Shown here in pieces: positions 26,174 through 34,556 of a stretch of DNA of 54,272 bases. Made by a program: the position numbers and the translations under genes. The stretch comes from Candidatus Omnitrophota bacterium (GTDB lineage Bacteria > Omnitrophota > Gorgyraeia > Gygaellales > Profunditerraquicolaceae), in NCBI GenBank assembly GCA_028712175.1, contig JAQTQQ010000007.1:1-54272 (forward strand), written 5' to 3'. A model generated the notes under the pieces. That model was not told the DNA's origin. It did no database searches and worked only from the letters and a program-made list of their open reading frames with translations. The stretch's first letter is position 1; every line of letters begins with the position of its first letter.

Positions 26174-27199
26174 TCAGCGTAAAGCTAAGCCCATGGCAAC
26201 ATTAAATTGCGCAGCGCATTGCTTTAATTTTTCCGCATCTAATTTATCGGAAATTTTTATCTTCCTAAAAGGATCCCAAAATTCCACCTCTATCCCCAGG
26301 CAGGCGGATAGCATTTCGCCTAAACCAGGGATCTTTCCCGCCCCCCCGCTTAAAAATATCTTGACCACATTGGAAGTATTCTGGCTTTCATAATAATCAA
26401 AAGAAGTGCGGATCTCGGCGGCTAAATTTGTAAGCACGCTCTCGACCGATGCTTTAACCTTATTGGCGTTCTCCGCATCGGGGGTAATCTTTAATTTTTC
26501 GGCCTCTTTAAAATCAATGTTAAAAATATCCATTAGCTTCTTGGTGAAATTTGCCCCGCCTGAATGGATGTCACGGCTTAAAGCCGGAATTCCGTTATTA
26601 ATAATATTGACATTGCTTATGGTAGAACCGATATTTAAAAGGCAAATTGACTTATCTTCAAGGACTTCCGCCTTAGGATAATTGAAATTAAAAGCATTGA
26701 TTAAGGCCAAGGAATCAATATCGATAACATTCGCCCTTAAAGAAGAATTTTCCAGAATTTTTAGCCTCTGTTGAATCAGCTCTTTTTTAACTGCAGCAAT
26801 TAATACAAACATCTTATTCTCGGGCAAATCGTCTCTTAGTATCTCGGCATCCAGGCTGACCTCGCTTAAGGCAAAAGGGATATGCTTTTGGGCTTCGAAC
26901 TTAAGCGCCTGCTTAAGTTCATTTTTATTCATTTTCATGAAATTTACATAGCGGATAACCGTAGATGAACCGCAAAAAGAAATATTAACCAGATCGGCAT
27001 CTTCGGTATGCTTAATCTTCTTGAGTATTTCCGTAGGGTCAAGCTGGCTCTCCTCCAAATCAAAACCGACTAATTCTGTATCGCTGCCGCTTACTTTCAA
27101 CTTTACGCACTTAATCGACTGAGTGCCGATATCTAAACCGATATTGAACTTGTCCTTAACTCCGGGTAATTTTATTTTTGAGAAAATCTTCATATTCAT
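26174..27199 (-). CDS. pilM: Type IV pilus actin-like ATPase PilM
   Basis: 341 residues, actin/FtsA-like: NIGLDIGTQSIKCVKL (phosphate 1), LLNIGSTISNVNIINNG (phosphate 2) and LSGGAGKIPGLGEML (adenosine). Cytoplasmic; binds the PilN tail INLLP to form the inner-membrane platform. First of the pilM-N-O-P-Q set, 4 bases after the upstream pseudopilin-like gene. Confidence 0.92.
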   Translation of the reverse strand: MNMKIFSKIKLPGVKDKFNIGLDIGTQSIKCVKLKVSGSDTELVGFDLEESQLDPTEILKKIKHTEDADLVNISFCGSSTVIRYVNFMKMNKNELKQALKFEAQKHIPFALSEVSLDAEILRDDLPENKMFVLIAAVKKELIQQRLKILENSSLRANVIDIDSLALINAFNFNYPKAEVLEDKSICLLNIGSTISNVNIINNGIPALSRDIHSGGANFTKKLMDIFNIDFKEAEKLKITPDAENANKVKASVESVLTNLAAEIRTSFDYYESQNTSNVVKIFLSGGAGKIPGLGEMLSACLGIEVEFWDPFRKIKISDKLDAEKLKQCAAQFNVAMGLALR

Positions 27200-27203
27200 A
27201 AGC

Positions 27204-27617
27204 TTATTTTTTATCGCATGCCTCTGTGATAATCATGCCTCCGGTAGACACCGCATAAACCATCTTGCCGGTAAGCTTGCAATTTAACGGTGACGCCAGA
27301 CAATTATACCCCAGTGAATCAAGCCGCTGACAATCATATTCATAGCCGCGCACGCTGGATTCTGACAGATAGTTCTTTTGTAAATACGGCGGGTTATTCT
27401 TGGTAAGTACGTCTATATTTGTTGGATATACGCCCTTATTATCTTTAGCATAATTTTCCAAAGCGGTAGAAAGAAGCTTCAGGTTAACCTGGGCCAAAAG
27501 CTGATTCTGCTCAATATTATATATAATTATCTTATGCACCGCCAGGCGCAGCAATAAAGCAGACAAAGCAACGATAATCATAATAGTAACGAAACTGCGG
27601 GCTTTTCTGTCAAACAT
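27204..27617 (-). CDS. Pseudopilin-like protein without a prepilin cleavage site
   Basis: 137 residues from the ATG at 27617, which follows the preceding stop as TAA-T-ATG; a GTG at 27644 would give nine more residues. One hydrophobic helix (FVTIMIIVALSALLLRLAV), then LLSTALENYAKDNKGVYPTNIDVL, like the alpha-helix/loop segment of GspG/PilE-type pilins. There is no Gly-Phe-Thr-Leu-type prepilin peptidase site, so it may stay as an inner-membrane protein. Two to three Cys pairs in the C-terminal part could form disulfides. It probably belongs to the pilus machine but its role is unknown. Confidence 0.65.
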   Translation of the reverse strand: MFDRKARSFVTIMIIVALSALLLRLAVHKIIIYNIEQNQLLAQVNLKLLSTALENYAKDNKGVYPTNIDVLTKNNPPYLQKNYLSESSVRGYEYDCQRLDSLGYNCLASPLNCKLTGKMVYAVSTGGMIITEACDKK

Positions 27618-27618
27618 A

Positions 27619-28062
27619 TTAATAATTTTTAAAATCCAAATCACTAGATACTGAAGTGTCGCTGCGTTTTAATATCCCTCCGGTCACAATCTGATAGTTA
27701 TGATCAGCTAATGCCGGGTTAATCGCCAGCGCCCTTATATCATAACCGGCTTCATTTGCTGAAACAATGATATAACGGAAATTCCCGATATTATTCATAC
27801 TAATTAAATCCTGAAAAAGACAGCCATCGTCAATAAGAAACTGCAAATTTGTTTCATTGCCCGGGGCATAAAGCCCGGTATGGCGTGCCGAGTAAACCTC
27901 AAAACCTGAAGCAATGGCTTTAAGGTTCGCCACGCAATTAGATTCATTAGCCTGCTTCCTGAATTGCACCCCTTCAACAATAGCTACTGTAACAAGCAAG
28001 GAAACAATGGCCATAACCACCATTATCTCTACAAGCGTAAAGCCATGTTTGAATTTAAACAT
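27619..28062 (-). CDS. Minor type IV prepilin
   Basis: 147 residues. The N-terminus HGFTLVEIMVVMAIVSLLVTV has a prepilin peptidase site after Gly-7 and the conserved Glu at +5. NCVANLKAIASGFEVYSARHTGLYAP matches the globular pilin start. It is likely a minor pilin placed before pilM. Stop and next start form TAA-T-ATG, suggesting reinitiation. Confidence 0.88.
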   Translation of the reverse strand: MFKFKHGFTLVEIMVVMAIVSLLVTVAIVEGVQFRKQANESNCVANLKAIASGFEVYSARHTGLYAPGNETNLQFLIDDGCLFQDLISMNNIGNFRYIIVSANEAGYDIRALAINPALADHNYQIVTGGILKRSDTSVSSDLDFKNY

Positions 28063-28097
28063 TATATTAATAATAACATAATGGCGCTATTTGGCAA

Positions 28098-30071
28098 TTA
28101 GTTTTTAATATTAATTTTAGCCATTAAGCTCTTGGCCCTGATATGATTAGGATTAATCCTTAAGGCCTGTTTTAAAGCACCTTTAGACTTTGCCCTTTCC
28201 TGTACATTTAAATAGGCAAGCGCTAAATTATAATGATAATCAGCAGAATCCGCAGAGAGCTCCGAGGCACAATGAAATGAATTAATCGCTGACTGCCAGT
28301 AATTACTTTTTGCCAAATTAATCCCCAGATTATTATAAAACTCTGCGGCATTATCAACAAAACTTGTATTTTTAATAAAATCAGCCACAAGCTTGCGCTT
28401 AAGCGGATCCGCTTCATCGCCGGACTCGCCCAAAGATCTCAATAGATGAAAAACAACCAGCTCCATATCGCCTTTGGGAAAATAAATGCGCGCTAGATTA
28501 AAATGCGTGAATTTAAGGTTAGGATCCAGCCTCAATGCCTGAGTGTACTTTGCAACTGCCGCCTGCATGTCCCCCATAGCCTCATAGATATTACCAAGGT
28601 TATTCTCAACCTCCCCTGCTTTTACCCCAAGCGGAGTATTTTCTAAAAGTTCATACTCAAGTTTTGCACGGGCGTAAAGTTTTTGTTTAAAATAAAGATT
28701 GGCCAAACTTAAACGCGCCTCCATTAAATCCGGTTTAATTTTAAGCGCCCGCCTATATTCGGCTTCAGCTTCGCTGAACCGGCCGAGATATTCGTACTGA
28801 ACGCCCAAATTACTATGGGCCTGAAAACTATTAGGAGAATATTTCATGATACTTTTGTAAAAAACAACCGGGTTTCTCCATTCGAAATTGCGTCCGGCTG
28901 TTAGCAGAATGTAAAACACACAGAATAACCCGATCGTAAAAATAAATAATTTCTTTCTTAAAAAACTATATAAAACATAAGCGATAAGCAAATAAAAACT
29001 AACTGACGGTAGATAAATAAAATGTTCGGCAATAAATGCATTGATGGGAAAAATTCCCGATTGCGGAATAAAAAAAACGACCGACCAAAATAACATAAAG
29101 GAAAAAACCTTATTATTAGAAGAATACTTTAAATAGCGCAAACAAATAAAAATAACGAAACCTAAAGTTAATGTTGCTGAAAAAATAGTTAAAATGCTTT
29201 CCGGGCGAATCAATTGGCGGGACATATGCAGGCCAACTGGTAAAATTAGCAATTTTAAATAAGTGAAAAGTATCTCCGGCAGAGCGATTAGCCTCTTAAA
29301 CCATACGACGCTAGTTAAGGAAGGGGGCCTTAGGGTAACAAAATTAAATAAATATACCCTTAAAAAAAGATAAATAACGGCTATAGCGGCAAAAGGGGCA
29401 ATGTTTCTTAGAAAATAATATTTTTCTTTTAACCGATCATGTAAAAAATAAAAAATGTACCCGCAGATAATAAACGGATAAACTACTGCTGCCTCTTTAG
29501 ATAACAACGCCAATATAAAACTGAATAACGAAAAAACATAAAACAAAATCGGGCGCCTCGCCCCTTCCTTCTGGCTACTTATAAAGCATAGAAGCGAAGC
29601 AATCACAAAAATCCCCATAAGCATCTCTGCCCTTCCGGAGATATAAGTTACGCTTTCGGTATGAATAGGGCTTGCAGCAAACAGAAGCGCACAAGCAAAA
29701 GAAATGGAAAAATTGATTGAGAGGCTGATTAACAGCAAAAAAACCAAAAAAGATACCCCGACCTGTAAAAGGATGTTGGTTAAATGGTAGCCAAAAGGAT
29801 TAAGCTGCCAAAGATGATAATCAAATATGTAAGATATCGTCTGCAGTGGGCGCCAAAAATTAGACCCGATGGCTACTCCAAAATACAGGTCATTGGTAAA
29901 ACTTAAAGGTATGTTTTGTACGCTTCGGATCAGGGTGTTCTTAACAACCAAAGCATCGTCATCCCAGATAAAAGGATTGCCCAGGCTGTTAAAATACGCC
30001 AGGAAACAAACTGCGGTAATTAGAAATAGGACTAGAAAATTAGTCTTTATTTTTTGTATAGATAAGATCAT
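28098..30071 (-). CDS. TMTC-like membrane glycosyltransferase with TPR domain
   Basis: 657 residues. N-terminal half has about ten membrane spans with the GT-C pattern: a first periplasmic loop NPFIWDDDALVVKN with the acidic pair expected at the active site, then GSNFWRPLQTISY and ASPIHTESVTYISGRAEML, as in the TMTC/PMT-like O-mannosyltransferases. The C-terminal half (about 410-655) has at least five TPR units (SNLGVQYEYLGRFSEAEAEY, ENNLGNIYEAMGDMQAAVAKY). It follows pilA and precedes a minor pilin, so an attractive role is O-glycosylation of pilin from a lipid-linked sugar. This is context inference. Substrate and sugar are unknown. Confidence 0.78.
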   Translation of the reverse strand: MILSIQKIKTNFLVLFLITAVCFLAYFNSLGNPFIWDDDALVVKNTLIRSVQNIPLSFTNDLYFGVAIGSNFWRPLQTISYIFDYHLWQLNPFGYHLTNILLQVGVSFLVFLLLISLSINFSISFACALLFAASPIHTESVTYISGRAEMLMGIFVIASLLCFISSQKEGARRPILFYVFSLFSFILALLSKEAAVVYPFIICGYIFYFLHDRLKEKYYFLRNIAPFAAIAVIYLFLRVYLFNFVTLRPPSLTSVVWFKRLIALPEILFTYLKLLILPVGLHMSRQLIRPESILTIFSATLTLGFVIFICLRYLKYSSNNKVFSFMLFWSVVFFIPQSGIFPINAFIAEHFIYLPSVSFYLLIAYVLYSFLRKKLFIFTIGLFCVFYILLTAGRNFEWRNPVVFYKSIMKYSPNSFQAHSNLGVQYEYLGRFSEAEAEYRRALKIKPDLMEARLSLANLYFKQKLYARAKLEYELLENTPLGVKAGEVENNLGNIYEAMGDMQAAVAKYTQALRLDPNLKFTHFNLARIYFPKGDMELVVFHLLRSLGESGDEADPLKRKLVADFIKNTSFVDNAAEFYNNLGINLAKSNYWQSAINSFHCASELSADSADYHYNLALAYLNVQERAKSKGALKQALRINPNHIRAKSLMAKINIKN

Positions 30072-30079
30072 AAGTTTAT

Positions 30080-30118
30080 AAAAAAAAGGGAGAGCATTGT
30101 TTCTCTCCCTTTTTTTTA
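30080..30118 (-). terminator. Intrinsic terminator after pilA
   Basis: GGGAGAG (30088-30094) and CTCTCCC (30103-30109) flanked by A and T runs on both sides, giving a strong terminator on the minus strand right after pilA. It should make pilA mRNA much more abundant than the downstream glycosyltransferase and pil genes. Confidence 0.85.
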
Positions 30119-30132
30119 TAATACTAAGCTTT

Positions 30133-30531
30133 TTATAATGGTGTAAGCACTCCGCCTGTTGTAGCTGTGTAGGTAATCGTTCCGGTTGTCCCAGGAGTAA
30201 CAGGGGCGGCTACAAAGGTATAACCACCTGCAGCTAATGTGCAGGAATAGTTATAACCCTGAACAGCGGTGTTGGCGCCTCCAGCAGCACAATAGCTCGG
30301 AGCTGAAGTAATAAATTCAGTTAAAGCAGCTACATCAGCAGGATATGCACCGCTGTGGCTGGTTGAATAAGTTTCAGCTGCGGTAGATAAACTGCGCACA
30401 GTTGCTTTAGCTGCTGCTTCATTAGCTGTTCTTCTTGCAGTAAGCAAGTTAGGTACGGCAATAGCGGCTAATAAAGCAATAATTGCAACTACGATCATGA
30501 TTTCGACTAATGTAAAGCCTTTTCTATTCAT
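30133..30531 (-). CDS. pilA: Major type IV pilin
   Basis: 132 residues. RKGFTLVEIMIVVAIIALLA has the prepilin peptidase site (after Gly-5) and Glu at +5, followed by an Ala-rich helix (NEAAAKATVRSLSTAAETY), then a short beta domain with one Cys pair (PSYCAA and YSCTLA). Small and soluble-domain-light, as in Geobacter- or GspG-like pilins. It has its own promoter and terminator and a long leader, plus a clear ribosome site (AAGGAGGTTA). Confidence 0.94.
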   Translation of the reverse strand: MNRKGFTLVEIMIVVAIIALLAAIAVPNLLTARRTANEAAAKATVRSLSTAAETYSTSHSGAYPADVAALTEFITSAPSYCAAGGANTAVQGYNYSCTLAAGGYTFVAAPVTPGTTGTITYTATTGGVLTPL

Positions 30532-30679
30532 TACAAATAACCTCCTTCCTAAGGTTAAATTGGCTTTTTGCTTAAGGCTTAAAAGATAACTCTTATTCTT
30601 GTATCCAATATTAAGACTAAATCCTTAAGAGGTTAACTTCTAAGCTTTCAACAAAAGCTCACCTTACGTATCACAATCA

Positions 30680-30708
30680 AATGTAACATGTTATGAATAT
30701 TTTGTCAA
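30680..30708 (-). promoter_or_regulatory. pilA promoter with a TAACATGTTA dyad in the spacer
   Basis: Perfect TTGACA (30708-30703), 17-base spacer, TACATT (30685-30680). The spacer holds TAACATGTTA (30684-30693), the same 10-base palindrome that forms each outer end of the nikR operator. The leader from about 30673 to the ATG is about 140 bases; I see no clear hairpin in it. Confidence 0.75.
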
Positions 30709-30770
30709 GCAGAAAAATAGGGAATTTTCCTTACCTCAAAAATGGCATAAACAGGAAACCTCCCCCCATT

Positions 30771-31091
30771 CTATACGCTGGCTGTCAGGTAAACATACCT
30801 TAAAACACCCTTACCTATGTTTTTAATATCATGATCTGTTTTGGAAGGTATATAAACAAAAGAGATGGCCTTTACTTTACGGACATTCGGATTCTTCCCG
30901 CAACAGACTTGGGCCCTACCTTTCAGGATTATCAAGGCCTCCTCCTTATTCTTGGTGTTATGCAACCCTACTGCTTTACCGGGCTTCAAAGCCACAAACC
31001 CTGAAACTAAACCTTTTTCTTTGCTCGAGCTGCCAAATAAGCGCAAAAACTTCCGTTTGCCTTGAAGCTTTATACAAAAAACTTTTTTCAT
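30771..31091 (-). CDS. Small cupin-domain protein
   Basis: 106 residues, single cupin barrel: GFVALKPGKAVGLHNTKNKEEALIIL is motif 1 (one His, two Glu) and PSKTDHDIKNIG is motif 2 with its His. VCCGKNP adds two adjacent Cys, possible extra metal ligands. It is last in the Ni/Co run, 14 bases after cbiO, so metal sensing or binding is possible. The function cannot be told from sequence alone. Confidence 0.7.
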   Translation of the reverse strand: MKKVFCIKLQGKRKFLRLFGSSSKEKGLVSGFVALKPGKAVGLHNTKNKEEALIILKGRAQVCCGKNPNVRKVKAISFVYIPSKTDHDIKNIGKGVLRYVYLTASV

Positions 31092-31105
31092 ATTAACTTT
31101 CCCCT

Positions 31106-31954
31106 CTAATGATGGTCTATATGTGTATCTAAACCAATAGAAGACGCTCCCCCCTGGCCAGAAGGCCGATGAGAATGGACATGTACTGTATCTTTATGCC
31201 TATGGCTATGAATATGCAGCAGGTTATTTGCTTTAAGCAGCTCCATATCATTCAAAATACAACTAGCCTTGCCGAAGCTGGCTATTTTCTTTTCGCAGCC
31301 AAAGACATATACTATGTCCGATATCTCTTCGACGATATGCAAATCATGCGTAGCAGTTATAATTGTCTTGCCGCTAGCGCCGGTATCAATCAACAGATCA
31401 ATTATATGCCTTGTAGTTAAAGGATCAAGTCCGGCTGTCGGTTCATCCAAAATAAGAATTTCCGGTTCGATAATCAGGGTAGATGCGATAGCTACCTTGC
31501 GCTTTTCTCCGATACTTAATTGATGCGGAATGCGGTCAAGTAACCCCTGAAGGCCCAAAATAGAAACTAATCTTTCCAGGCGCCTTTCGATTAATTTCTT
31601 TTCGACACCCAGATGAAGCGGGCCAAAGACAATATCCTCTTGGACCGTCGGACAGAAAAGCTGCACATCGGGATTCTGAAAAACAAATCCTACTTTTTGC
31701 CTAAAAGAACGGCAGAATTTATCATCATTAAAATTTTTTTCATTTAACTCTCTGCCGTAAAAATTTACGCTACCGGAATCCGCAAAGATTAGCCCGTCGA
31801 GTATCTGCAAAAAACTAGATTTACCGCTGCCATTTGCGCCGACAATGCTTATTTTCTGGCCCTTTTGAATCTTAATATCAATACCGTTTAGTGCGGGAAA
31901 TTTCCCCAGATAAGAAAAATAAACATTCTTTAATTCAAAAATCATATTATCCAT
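31106..31954 (-). CDS. cbiO: Ni/Co ECF transporter ATPase with His-rich tail
   Basis: 282 residues. Walker A GANGSGKSS, Q-loop FQNPDVQLF, signature LSIGEKRKVAIA, Walker B ILILDEPTAGLDP, switch His (TATHDLH). Residues from about 245 to the end are a metal-binding-like tail with many His (HIHSHRHKDTVHVHSHR and DTHIDHH), which ordinary CbiO/NikO proteins lack. It powers nickel or cobalt uptake together with CbiM, CbiN and CbiQ. It is separated from cbiQ by 188 bases that hold only a TTAACATGTTAA dyad. The tail suggests intracellular Ni/Co storage or delivery. Confidence 0.92.
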   Translation of the reverse strand: MDNMIFELKNVYFSYLGKFPALNGIDIKIQKGQKISIVGANGSGKSSFLQILDGLIFADSGSVNFYGRELNEKNFNDDKFCRSFRQKVGFVFQNPDVQLFCPTVQEDIVFGPLHLGVEKKLIERRLERLVSILGLQGLLDRIPHQLSIGEKRKVAIASTLIIEPEILILDEPTAGLDPLTTRHIIDLLIDTGASGKTIITATHDLHIVEEISDIVYVFGCEKKIASFGKASCILNDMELLKANNLLHIHSHRHKDTVHVHSHRPSGQGGASSIGLDTHIDHH

Positions 31955-31975
31955 ATACTCAATTACCTCAATGAA

Positions 31976-31987
31976 TTAACATGTTAA
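31976..31987. promoter_or_regulatory. Possible NikR half-operator upstream of cbiO
   Basis: TTAACATGTTAA, a perfect 12-base palindrome 22 bases before the cbiO ATG, repeats the core of the nikR operator (TAACATGTTA). The rest of the 188-base gap (31955-32142) shows no ORF or hairpin. A partial NikR site is a guess based on identity with 42531-42565. Confidence 0.35.
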
Positions 31988-32142
31988 CTCTTCGATCGTG
32001 GATTTCGGTTTTAAATCTTAGAAAACTGCTTCATAACCTAAAGCCAAAAGTCTATAAAATCGCCGAAACACGGAGGCATGAAGGCAAAAACTTAGCAATT
32101 TTTCTAACTTCGTCTCTGAACAGGCTTCCTGCAATCTAAAAC

Positions 32143-32973
32143 CTACGACCTAATAACTAAATTAGTCATTCCTAACAAAACTACTCCCAAAAGCCAGAAG
32201 AAATCCCTTGTCCTGATTTTAAAATCAACCCAGGCCAATGCCTCTCCCTGATAGCCGCGAGAAAGCATGGCTTTATATACTTCTTCATTAAGGTGCACTG
32301 AACGGCTCCAGAGACAAGCAATATTCCAAGCTACAATATTCTGGCCGCTTTTGTAATGCGCCAGGATACCGACGCGGCTTTTAATTGCCAAATAAGTATT
32401 CCGAGTCATTTCCACAAACAGATAAACATAGCGGTAAGAAGTTCCTAAAGTCATTACAAAAATCTGGGGTATTTTAAAAACCCTAAGCACTCTAAGCAGC
32501 TCAAAATGCCTGGTAGTTATACTTAACAGGACGGCAAAAGATACGCTTGAGGCTACGCGTAACACAAAAAACAATGCGCTATCAACCCCCTGGCGCGTAA
32601 CCATAAACTCTAACCCCAAGATATTGCGGGAAAATAAAACTTCTCCCGGAGAGAAAAAACTCAATATTGCAGGAACGGCAATAAATAATGAGAAAAGCGG
32701 GATAAAGATCCACGTTCTAAGAAGGAAAAATCCCAATTTTATTTTTGAAAATACCGCCAGTATCAAACACAACGAGTAGAAAAAAGATAACTCCCAAAGG
32801 CTGCGAGCAAACAAAACCTGAACGATAAATACTAAAAAAGTGATTAATTTTATCCTTGGATCTAAGGACTGCAGAAAACCCGGGCGCATGGCTTGCTCCT
32901 GCGAAAAAATCGAGTCCCTTAAAAATGACAATGCGCCGATTATAGAACGCTGGATAAAATTAGTATTTTTCAT
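32143..32973 (-). CDS. cbiQ: Ni/Co ECF transporter membrane protein CbiQ
   Basis: 276 residues with five to six membrane spans and LDPRIKLITFLVFIV near the N-terminus, the typical T-component start. The coupling helices contain MLSRGYQGE (family AMxxRGxxG). It couples the CbiO ATPase to the CbiM substrate subunit. The ATG directly follows the thyX stop (TAAATG). Confidence 0.92.
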   Translation of the reverse strand: MKNTNFIQRSIIGALSFLRDSIFSQEQAMRPGFLQSLDPRIKLITFLVFIVQVLFARSLWELSFFYSLCLILAVFSKIKLGFFLLRTWIFIPLFSLFIAVPAILSFFSPGEVLFSRNILGLEFMVTRQGVDSALFFVLRVASSVSFAVLLSITTRHFELLRVLRVFKIPQIFVMTLGTSYRYVYLFVEMTRNTYLAIKSRVGILAHYKSGQNIVAWNIACLWSRSVHLNEEVYKAMLSRGYQGEALAWVDFKIRTRDFFWLLGVVLLGMTNLVIRS

Positions 32974-33699
32974 TTACATTTCAGTCTTTACTGGATACCT
33001 TCCGCAATTAAATTTCTCGCCTTCCGGGCAATATTCTAATGCTTCGCATTTGGCCCCGGCCCTCGAAAAAACCACCGGCAATTTTTCTTTGCAAATCCCC
33101 AACATTATGTTGGCTAACTTACGAATTTCCCATTGCGCACGCGCACAACAACGATGCTCGAAAAAATGCAGCAGTTCACGGCAATTCATCGTAACTACAA
33201 TTTTAGTTTCCGCTGCCTGCGGAAGCACAAAACGCGCATCCTGATTTGCCGCCTCTCCGTTAATATCATCCTTGTTCATCAGCGAAATCAATTTAGTATA
33301 GCTTTGCTGGATTGCCTGCATCAACCCCATAAATTCTCTTTTGGCCTCGGAGTTTTGTTCAATCGAAGGAGGTATAATATAATCAAAATCCCTCTCTTTG
33401 ACATAGCGCTGGCTTTGCTGGGAATATGAGGCAAGGCGGTGGCGCACCAACTGATGGGTAAGCGCGCGGCTAACCCCTTCTATAGCAAATGTAAATTTAA
33501 CATGTTCAAGCGGGCTAAGATGCCCGGAAGAAACAATTTTTTTAACAAACTCCGCCTGCTTTTCTTGCGGTATAGAAGTATCAGAGAAAACTTCTCCGGC
33601 AAATTTCTCGGAATAGCATTGCCTGCAGGCAACATAAATAAGCGAGATTGCATCTTTACTCATTTCCAATAATTTAACATTCAATTCAACTTTAGCCAT
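32974..33699 (-). CDS. thyX: Flavin-dependent thymidylate synthase
   Basis: 241 residues. The ThyX signature RHR-x7-S is present (RHRLASYSQQS). HLSPLEHVKFTFAIEG and a late RCCARAQWEIR are also family segments. It makes dTMP from dUMP using methylene-THF and FAD/NADPH. It lies between lipA and cbiQ, next to the glycine-cleavage genes that make methylene-THF. Confidence 0.95.
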   Translation of the reverse strand: MAKVELNVKLLEMSKDAISLIYVACRQCYSEKFAGEVFSDTSIPQEKQAEFVKKIVSSGHLSPLEHVKFTFAIEGVSRALTHQLVRHRLASYSQQSQRYVKERDFDYIIPPSIEQNSEAKREFMGLMQAIQQSYTKLISLMNKDDINGEAANQDARFVLPQAAETKIVVTMNCRELLHFFEHRCCARAQWEIRKLANIMLGICKEKLPVVFSRAGAKCEALEYCPEGEKFNCGRYPVKTEM

Positions 33700-33719
33700 A
33701 ATATCAAACCTCCTTAAAT

Positions 33720-34556
33720 CTAATGCAGGTAATCAGAAGCCATATATGAACTGCGCACATAAGGACTGCTTTCAATATGTAAAAACCCCAAACGCCTGCC
33801 TTTTTCTTTATAATAATCGAATTTCTCCGGAGCAACATATTCCTTAACCGGATAGTGCTTTTGGCTTGGCGCAAGATACTGCCCGATGCTTAAAAAATCA
33901 CAATTAACCAAACGCAAATCCTCCATCACCGAGATTACCTCTTCTTCCTTTTCTCCTAATCCAAGCATCAAGCCGGATTTTGTCTTTAATCCCGAAGAGA
34001 TCTTCTTAACCATGCGTAGCAGGCTCACGCTGCGCGCATAATCTGCGCCACGGCGCACAAAAGGATAAAGTGACGGCACTGTTTCGATATTATGCGCAAT
34101 AATATGCGGACCGGATTCTACAACTTCCCTTAGGGCCTCCTGAGAGAGCTTAAAATCGGGAATGAGCACCTCGATAGTTACACTCGGAGATTTATCTTTA
34201 ATACTTAAGACAGTTTTTGCAAAAACCCCGGCTCCTCCGTCTTCTAAATCATCCCGGGTAACACTGGTAACTACTACATGTTTTAAACAAAACTTCTCAA
34301 CCGCAATTGCTACCCTGGAAGGCTCCTCTAAATCCACCTCTTGCGGTTTTTTCTTCTCTATATTGCAAAAACTGCACATGCGCGTACAATGGCGGCCGAG
34401 AATTAAAAAAGTCGCAATATTGCGCGAAAAACATTCGCCGATATTCGGGCACATAGCCTGCTCGCAAACCGTATTCAGGCACAACCCCCTCAATTCTTTT
34501 TTTACCGCAGCACAACTTTGAAGGCTAATTTTTTTATTAAGCCACGCAGGTTTCAT
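33720..34556 (-). CDS. lipA: Lipoyl synthase
   Basis: 278 residues from the ATG at 34556 (a TTG at 34583 would give 287); neither has a strong ribosome site, and the ATG overlaps the lplA end by 20 bases. Radical-SAM CTRMCSFC, the auxiliary-cluster cysteines CEQAMCPNIGEC and the C-terminal RSSY motif are all present. Inserts sulfur into octanoyl groups on GcvH or other lipoyl domains. It pairs with lplA and gcvH in the same run. Confidence 0.95.
   Translation of the reverse strand: MKPAWLNKKISLQSCAAVKKELRGLCLNTVCEQAMCPNIGECFSRNIATFLILGRHCTRMCSFCNIEKKKPQEVDLEEPSRVAIAVEKFCLKHVVVTSVTRDDLEDGGAGVFAKTVLSIKDKSPSVTIEVLIPDFKLSQEALREVVESGPHIIAHNIETVPSLYPFVRRGADYARSVSLLRMVKKISSGLKTKSGLMLGLGEKEEEVISVMEDLRLVNCDFLSIGQYLAPSQKHYPVKEYVAPEKFDYYKEKGRRLGFLHIESSPYVRSSYMASDYLH

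Noticed and set aside
30709-30770. Terminator after the cupin gene
   Set aside because: Only a short GGAAAATTCC palindrome is present, without a convincing stem and T run.
31955-32142. Possible small gene or RNA between cbiQ and cbiO
   Set aside because: No frame longer than about ten codons has a ribosome site and no stable hairpin was found; only the dyad at 31976-31987 stands out.
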